From: Pterobdella sp. o SKG-2022
Lineage: Eukaryota; Annelida; Clitellata; Hirudinida; Piscicolidae
Assembly: GCA_964035795.1 (NCBI GenBank)
Contig: OZ038321.1
Location: forward strand, 26,452,544-26,516,543
Reading direction: 5' to 3'
DNA: 64,000 bases
The notes beneath the pieces are model-generated. The model searched no databases, was not told where the DNA came from, and saw nothing but the letters and a program-made list of their open reading frames with translations. The position numbers and the translations under genes are program-made. Positions 58,601-64,000 of this stretch are shown in pieces. Numbering within the stretch: the first letter of the stretch is position 1; every line of letters starts with the position of its first letter.

Positions 58601-59413
58601 TTAAGAGTGACCAGTGATGTTGAGTTTCTAATGTCGGATAAGATAGATAATTATGAGACTTATTCTGTAAAATTTTTCACATTTTGAGATTTTTAATCAT
58701 TTTATAAAAAAATTTTAAATAAATATTTTATGATGAATAAGACGATAATAATACTTGGGGATATGTAAAACTGAGCTTTATGCTATCAGAAATCAAAGGT
58801 ATCTCAGTGTACATTTGAATTTAATCCATAAAGCTTTACTCGCTATGAATTCATTAATAATAATTATTAAAAATTATAAGAAAAATAATAATATTGCTTA
58901 TGAGAAATAAAAAAAATTGTGAAAACTTTTCGATCAAACTTCAATTTTGAGGACTTTTTGAATCCATTTAAAAAAACTAAAATTTTTTTGAAGTTGTAAC
59001 TTTTTTTTTGAATGAGTTTAGAAATTCCACAAAATTTTAATTTTTGATGGAAAATTTATCACAATTGCTTTCAGACGACACATCAAAAATTATTTCTATT
59101 GTTATCCTATTGCAAGCTATTTTTATTTCCAAAACCACTAGTAATATATAAACGCATGCACACCATCACCACTAACACCGCACCACTACCACCATCTTCC
59201 CTTCCCCACCACTACCACCATCTTCCCTTCCCCACCACTACCACCCCCACCACAAAACGCACCAATTCTCCTTTTTCCATCCCGGAAAAAACATTCAGCT
59301 GCATCGCTGTCCTTCTTGCGACTGAAGTCATTTTTCTGGGCCGTGGAGCCGTAAGACTCGACAGGCTGGTTGTGCTCAGGAGTTATCAGCACAGCATCGT
59401 CTCGGTCCGTCAT
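38102..59413 (-). CDS. ANO7: Anoctamin (TMEM16), ANO7-type
   Basis: Minus-strand exons: 59263-59413, 57933-58065, 56597-56639, 56172-56213, 54559-54624, 54010-54146, 51086-51254, 49424-49589, 48972-49062, 47331-47433, 46644-46704, 45664-45746, 44935-45072, 44062-44266, 43661-43772, 43246-43300, 42827-42924, 41946-42073, 40986-41191, 39607-39682, 39141-39198, 38753-38843 and 38102-38236; 848 aa. TMEM16 proteins are ten-helix dimers acting as Ca-activated chloride channels or lipid scramblases. Seen: [11 protein letters not shown] (48-58), [51 protein letters not shown] (664-683) and [10 protein letters not shown]. Predicted calcium ligands are present: N610/N611/E614, E656/E659, E688/D692. [21 protein letters not shown] and IPDIPES match ANO7 best as I know the family; channel versus scramblase is not decidable. 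A TAG lies 15 nt upstream in frame of the ATG. All 22 junctions keep phase. Confidence 0.94.
40485..40652. repeat. 168-bp near-perfect palindrome (foldback element)
   Basis: Arms 40485-40567 and 40570-40652 are reverse complements with only a few mismatches or one-base indels and a 2-base centre (CAAGTG-AA-CACTTG). It lies in anoctamin intron 19. The arms carry ACGAAAAGCTTCGT, itself a 5-bp-stem hairpin, also found at 25791-25899 and 28110-28145. Probably a MITE-like or PLE-derived non-autonomous element. Confidence 0.9.
41373..41506 (-). mobile_element. tRNA-derived SINE
   Basis: Minus-strand tRNA-like head: A box TAGCTCAACTGGTAGAGC, a fully paired anticodon arm TTAGA-CTAATTA-TCTGA, and B box GGATTCGATCC. 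The tail has the CACAGTGTG and GCTACATTAAATTT block common to the family and ends GCGCTTTGAAC. It is not a tRNA gene, as the acceptor stem does not close. It lies in anoctamin intron 18. Confidence 0.85.
45768..45806. repeat. GAT trinucleotide microsatellite
   Basis: Imperfect (GAT)n in anoctamin intron 11, ending about 20 bp before the acceptor of exon 12. On the transcribed strand it is (ATC)n and overlaps the branch/polypyrimidine zone. Confidence 0.9.
46551..46610. repeat. TAA trinucleotide microsatellite
   Basis: Uninterrupted (TAA)n in anoctamin intron 11, about 35 bp downstream of the exon-11 donor. It generates spurious Ile- or Leu-rich open frames on the minus strand. Confidence 0.95.
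47434..48971 (-). other. Anoctamin intron 9
   Basis: AT-rich; contains a TGTTGT-rich stretch near 47450-47630 but no gene or recognised repeat. Confidence 0.5.
49109..49145 (+). repeat. Short dispersed motif, copy 1
   Basis: Contains CACCAAGGAAAGCAGCTGAGG, matching GCGCCAAGGAAAGCAACTGA at 58523-58551 with only a few differences. Both lie in anoctamin introns and look like pieces of L2/CR1-type 3' ends (GCGCC...GGCGC hairpins). Confidence 0.45.
49786..49879 (-). mobile_element. tRNA-derived SINE, divergent
   Basis: Minus-strand head has A box TAGCTCAGTTGTTAGAG and B box GTTCAAAC inside a CGAGGTT...AACCTCG stem. The ACAACACC post-head motif resembles the copy at 26310. It lies in anoctamin intron 7. 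Confidence 0.7.
51255..54009 (-). other. Anoctamin intron 6
   Basis: Holds a CR1-type 3' fragment (51864-51947) and a locally GC-richer stretch at 52974-53180 that I cannot identify. The rest is AT-rich with nothing recognised; an open frame at 53384-53689 is compositionally random. Confidence 0.45.
51864..51947 (+). mobile_element. CR1-like LINE 3'-end fragment
   Basis: Reads PANHLKTF ... [11 protein letters not shown] then TAG, the usual C-terminal end of CR1/L2 ORF2 (LP-HL-...-LK--LF+). The same ending occurs in the copy at 8600-10202. Confidence 0.6.
55283..55489. repeat. 18-bp minisatellite, about 11 units
   Basis: Degenerate tandem array, consensus ACCTGGATTAATACAAAT, in anoctamin intron 4. 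One unit is lengthened by an A run near 55441. Confidence 0.85.
57080..57370 (-). other. Coding-like remnant in anoctamin intron 2
   Basis: A minus-strand open stretch reading [12 protein letters not shown] ... [12 protein letters not shown] ... [16 protein letters not shown] has balanced composition unlike the surrounding DNA. No splice sites fit it to the anoctamin, and I recognise no family; probably a transposon relic. Confidence 0.3.
59181..59250. repeat. 26-bp minisatellite, 2.7 units
   Basis: Two identical copies and a partial copy of a 26-bp unit (core CACCACTACCACCATCTTCC), ending 13 bp from the anoctamin exon-1 boundary, inside intron 1. Confidence 0.9.
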
Positions 59414-61382
59414 CTGTATTGGGTGAAAGTCCTAATGGGAGTGGTGGTGTGGTGTTTGGGAGGAGGTTATAGGGGAGAGAATAGTGCGGTGTTTGAGAAG
59501 GGGCTATGGAAGTAAAGATGGTGTAGTGTTTCAATGTTAGCTACAAGAGTGGAAGTGATGGTGTGTTTGAGAGACAACTATGGGACTGAAAGCCATCTGT
59601 TACACACGATAGTGTGGTGCTCAAAAGTAAACTATGGGTGAATGGAGTTTGATGTCACTATGGTACCCTTATGAGTTGGTTTGTTGATGTGATCTTGTCT
59701 GTATATGTGTGTATGTGAGTTTGTAATGTTGTTGTCATTTTTGTGTAAATAATGAAGGAGTTTCAATAAAATTGACGATGAATGAGTGTTGTATGCTATT
59801 GTATTGTTTTTTAATCTATTTTTTTGATTTTTATATGATCTAAGCTATGGGGGTTTCATGAATTTCATTCTACAAAGTGCACAATGTCTTATTTTTCGAT
59901 TGAATGATGTAGCAGCTTAGTGGTATTTTGGGTTGTTTTCAACTTGTGTTTAAAAAGGTAATTTGTATTAGGATGTTTTTTGTGTTGTTGTGACTATCAT
60001 TTTGTGAGATCTGCTTTGTATTGTGATTTTGATTATAGTTCAACATCAAAGCCGAAACTCAGTTGTTGTCAATTTTATCAAAATCATTTTTGAGTTTATA
60101 ACATGCGTTTTTGAACTAATTTTGAAAAGAATTTCAAGACTTTTCGAAAAAAATCTTCAGAAAAAAAAGCAAATAAGTATAATCATATTTAGTGAAGCAA
60201 AAACTCAAATTTTAAAAACTCATTTAACAGCTGAAAAAACAAAAAACTTACAGATCAAAACCTCAAACTAAAACCTCAGAAGTATAAAAAAAAATTACGA
60301 ACAAAACTTATAAAAAAAAGAAACTATAAAAAAATATAAAAACAATCTCAGAACTACACTAGAACAAAAAGAAGTCCATTCCAAGTAAATGTCTTTAACT
60401 TTATTCTTGGACTATCTCTCATCCCTTCCACCATGCTTGGGTAGAAAATTACCATAGGATCTGTGAGTAGAATTTCTTATTCATTCAAAAATGATGGTAA
60501 TATGTAGTACGTAATATTTCCAACAATGGAGGTAAATATATATTTAATATCAGTGATAGAGGTTATAATGAAAAATAGCTTATCACCAAATCGTTTCTAA
60601 TGATAATCCCAATAAAGGTTATGAGGATAGATGCATTTCAAGTAACAACGTTCAAAACATAGCAGACATTTGTTAGTTCTTTTATGAGCCTTTGATCATT
60701 TTGACGCAGTTTAAAATTTAGTATTTACAAATATAAATAATTAAATTTAATTTAAAAGTTGAGAAAAATTTTAAATGAATTTAATAAATCTATAGTTTTT
60801 AGTATATCTCCACCGCATGAAGCTAGTTATAGATTTGTATTCTTTCAATAATAATAAAAAGATAATATAATAAACATTTTTACTAAATAACTTTTTTCCT
60901 AATGTTTTATGATGAGGTTAAACTTATTGAAAATTACAACTGTTTTTTGCTCAATAAGTTTACCAAAGTTTTTCCATAAATCGACGTAAAAAAAATTTTT
61001 AATTAGTATTCAAAAGTTCCTAGAACTTTTCTTGAAACTGGAAGGAAGCTACAGAAAAATCCCAAAAACAAAAATATTAATGTGACTTCATATTGTAGGA
61101 AACACAGTTTACATTAATAACAGAACAAATCTCAAATAATTTTTCATCAGGAATGGGCTTATGAGAAATTATAGTTTTATTAAATAAATTTTATTCGCAA
61201 AACTTCTCATTCTTGACTAATGAAACAAAAATTTGTTAATTTATATTTCAATTTTCATATTGTTATCGTTATTATCGTCATTAATAGAGGTAGTTATATA
61301 AATGGTTTTATAGTCGCTTCTCAATGGTTTACCGCCCAAATACACCCTTGATATGTAGTGATTTTGCATCAGAATGAGATTT
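59414..61382. other. 5' flank of the anoctamin gene
   Basis: The inferred ATG sits directly after a CAG, so a 5'-UTR exon may be spliced on from this region. No coding exon, TATA box or repeat was recognised with confidence. Confidence 0.4.
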
Positions 61383-62765
61383 TATTATTATTATTATAAA
61401 GATTTTTATAGCGCACAGTTATCAATTCACGATTGCTTCAGAGGCACTCAAGGTTTGTAAGAAGTTATGACTGGGAATGTTTATGGTATAAGTGAGTTTT
61501 CAAAAGTTTGCGAAAGTTCATGAGAGAAGGCGATGAGCGCAAGTTAGAAGGAAGTGAATTCCACAGACGTGGAGCCTAGTGAGAAAAAGAGCGACTAGTA
61601 AACAAGTCTGAAGAAACAGGTTGATGAAGCTAGAGACCAGAGTGCAAGGATCTGAGTGTGTGTGTGATTGACAAAAGATCAAGACGATAAGCAGGTTGTT
61701 CAAGCTTGAGAGTGCATGCCATGAACCAAAGTAATTTAAACTTGCATCTTTGGGAGACAGGTAACCAGTGCAAACGATCAAGACAGTCGCTGGAAGAGCT
61801 GAAATAATCAGCTTGAAAAACCGTCTTGGTCACATGGTTTTGGAGAGCTTGAAGTTTGCATGAAAGATAGTTTGGCTGCCCGCAAAGGAGAGAATTACAG
61901 TAGTTCAATCTGGAAAGAACTAGTGAGATAAAAAGGGCATTAGCAGTGAAAAGAGGTAAGAATTTTCGTACTTGTTTTATGACATAAATATGGCAATTGG
62001 AAGATTGGATTATTTGAGAAATAAAGTGAGCAAAGTTCAAATTTGAATCTAAGGTGACACCTAAGATTTTGAGCTTGGAAGATATAGGAAGTGTGGTGCC
62101 GTCGAAAGTTACCACAGAAGGGAGATTGTATTTTGCTAAAAAACGACAGCTGCCGACAAACATCACCTCACTCTTAGTAGGATTTAGTTTCAGTTGGCTT
62201 TGGGAAAACCAGGAGTTTAGAGCGGAAAGACAACTGGATAATTTAAGGAGAGTGGGGCTAGGATCTGGATGAGAGACTCCGGTGAAAAGAGTGATGTCAT
62301 CAGCGAACTGGTGAAAAAGCAAGTCGTGCTGTACAATAATGCTACACATCGGTGATGTATAAGAAGAGAAGAGGATTGGTTCCAGAACGGAGCCCTGCGG
62401 CACGCCTGAATTGAGTGATGTAAGAGAAGAAGAAAAATTGTCCATTTTAACGAACTGAGAACGTTGAGAGAAGTAAGAGCGAAATCAAGAAAGAGCGAGA
62501 TCAGAAATATTGAAGTGTCTATTCAAAATATCAATTAAGATATTGTGATCGAGAGTGTCAAAAGCAGCAAAAGGTCTAGCGAAACCAAAACGGCCGCATG
62601 TCCAGTAGCGCAGATGTTGCGAAGACTGTCAGTGATACGTAAGAGTGTGGTTTCTGTTGAGTGGTGCTTGCGATATGCTGATTGGAAAGGATTAAAATTA
62701 TGAGATGATGAAACGTGAGAAGTTATTCTGGAATGAACGAGTCTTTCGATAATTTTTGAAATTTA
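61383..62765 (-). mobile_element. CR1/L2-like LINE, 5' truncated
   Basis: Read on the minus strand from 62765: NPFQSAYRKHHSTETTLL, then FDTLDHNILIDIL after a frameshift, a stop near 62484, then a 271-codon frame (62445-61630). That frame has [14 protein letters not shown], catalytic FHQFADDITLF, LKLNPTKSEVMFVG, LVLSRLNYCNSLL and RLHWLPVSQRCKFKL. The 3' end carries a TGTGCGCTATAAAAATC motif and a (TAA)n tail at about 61383-61397. The RT core is intact in one frame, but the endonuclease is missing and upstream stops make it inactive. Confidence 0.94.
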
Positions 62766-64000
62766 TGTAAATAAGTTTTTCAATGAAAAATAAATAAAAA
62801 GAAATCTTTTCGGTTATAATTTGTTTTCTAACAACATGACAAAAAGGGTAATATTGTGAAAAATTCATGGAACAAGGAAGTTTTAAAGCGAAGAATATTT
62901 TTTAATTATGAAGTCAAATGATGCATGAAATCATGGGAAATCAATTTTAATGTTATTTTTTTACATTATTTTTTATTGCTTTGAGCATTATTTCATTTTT
63001 TAATCAAAAACTTTGTGTTGTTGACTAAATAAATGTTTTATTTGACTTTATTATCAAATATTCCAATAAAACAATACAAATTGATAACATTACAAACAAT
63101 GAAATAATATAAAAACAATAAAAATAATAATAAAAATCAAAAAAAAAAAAATGAGAAACTTCATAAAATATAAATAAATTTCTGTTATCTGGAATTTCCA
63201 CACTATAAAGACCAACAACACACATGGTTAATAGGAATGACAGGCATGGGAAAGGCTGATATGACCATCAAATATATCACCGCTCACCCAACGGAAAACA
63301 ATAAAAGCATGGGAATAAAGAAAAATGTGGATTACAAACTCAATGGTATGCCACATTGATTTCTGCTTGAGTCTTGAGATTGAGCGGGAGAATTTTTAGA
63401 CAATGAAGGTTTGTATTTATCGTGTAAGACCAAAACTTTCATAGTTTGAATCTTTTACAAAATTCACTTTTACACTTGATGAACATCTTTCATTATTTTT
63501 AACATCTCTAAAAAATGTTGTTTTCAAAAAGGCGCTAAATAAACATAAACTATAACGGCAACACGCAATTCTGTAATCAAACGGTGCCCTAGAGTCCTGT
63601 TATCCGATAAGTGATTGGACGTGCTATTGGTCTACGAAGTAATGGAATATATTTAGTTAACTCTTTGAGCAACAAAACATGAAAAATATACCAGAAGTAT
63701 TTATAGGTCGGTGTGTCATTTAAAACGCAGAACCTATAAAAGAACTTTAAACGCAAGATTTGCTTGCAAGAAGATTCTGGCATTTAACTTATATACTTGA
63801 TATTCATGTTCTTTGTTTTCAAAATTCAAATAACTACGGAAGTAATATAATTAAAAAAAAATATCCAAAACCCCTCTGATTAGAAGGAAGTTCAGTTTGG
63901 TGAAATTGTGTACCAAGCTGTCGTGCAGAATGACGCATCCACGTGTGAAAACTTTTTCATGTTTTTGAAAAAATAAACATGAATAATGATAAAATCAATT
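62766..64000. other. AT-rich region at window end
   Basis: No supported gene. A 43-codon plus-strand frame at 63237-63368 (MTGMGKADMTIKY...) is less AT-biased than its surroundings, but has no recognised domain. Confidence 0.4.

Noticed and set aside
58304..58687. 127-codon plus-strand ORF
   Set aside because: In anoctamin intron 1; low-complexity middle and no domain or splice support.

Overview
This is an AT-rich window of nuclear DNA from an invertebrate animal. It has GT-AG introns from 60 bp to several kb, animal-specific gene families (SRCR+ZP protein, anoctamin, PIG-H, a ciliary TMEM216/TMEM80-type protein), many degenerate CR1/L2-like and RTE-like non-LTR retrotransposons, tRNA-derived SINEs, foldback repeats and GATA/TA/TAA microsatellites. 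Transposon content and codon use do not let me choose a phylum; a cnidarian or spiralian would both fit. There is one 200-N assembly gap (34674-34873).

Six protein genes can be rebuilt from the sequence. PIGH-like (+, 3990-6803, 6 exons, 187 aa) is a GPI-anchor synthesis subunit. A large C2H2 zinc-finger protein (+, 12436-17148) has a 60-bp frame-preserving intron and a PIDLS motif. A TMEM216/TMEM80-family transition-zone membrane protein (-, 18800-19525, 5 exons, 144 aa) contains a 17-bp microexon. A secreted SRCR-SRCR-ZP protein (+, 19726-22901, 10 exons, 627 aa) lies head-to-head with it, the start codons being 200 bp apart. An aldo-keto reductase (+, 30127-36996, 10 exons, 316 aa) has its complete catalytic tetrad. 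An ANO7-type anoctamin (-, 38102-59413, 23 coding exons, 848 aa) has all the expected calcium ligands and is convergent with the reductase. For five of these genes every exon junction keeps codon phase and domain continuity; the zinc-finger gene is one ORF with one internal intron.

The rest is transposon debris and AT-rich spacer: LINE fragments at 941-2625 (-), 5612-5940 (+), 8600-10202 (+), 10230-12190 (-), 18130-18660 (-), 24800-25400 (-), 28198-29610 (+), 31236-32791 (+), 33003-33778 (+), 51864-51947 (+) and 61383-62765 (-). tRNA-derived SINE copies all point to the minus strand. A 168-bp near-perfect palindrome lies in an anoctamin intron. A small structured motif resembling a hammerhead-ribozyme core recurs at five places. 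I see no operon-like organisation and no coherent novel multi-gene system; the most interesting items are the bidirectional TMEM/SRCR-ZP promoter, the recurrent structured motif and the well-resolved ANO7-type gene.
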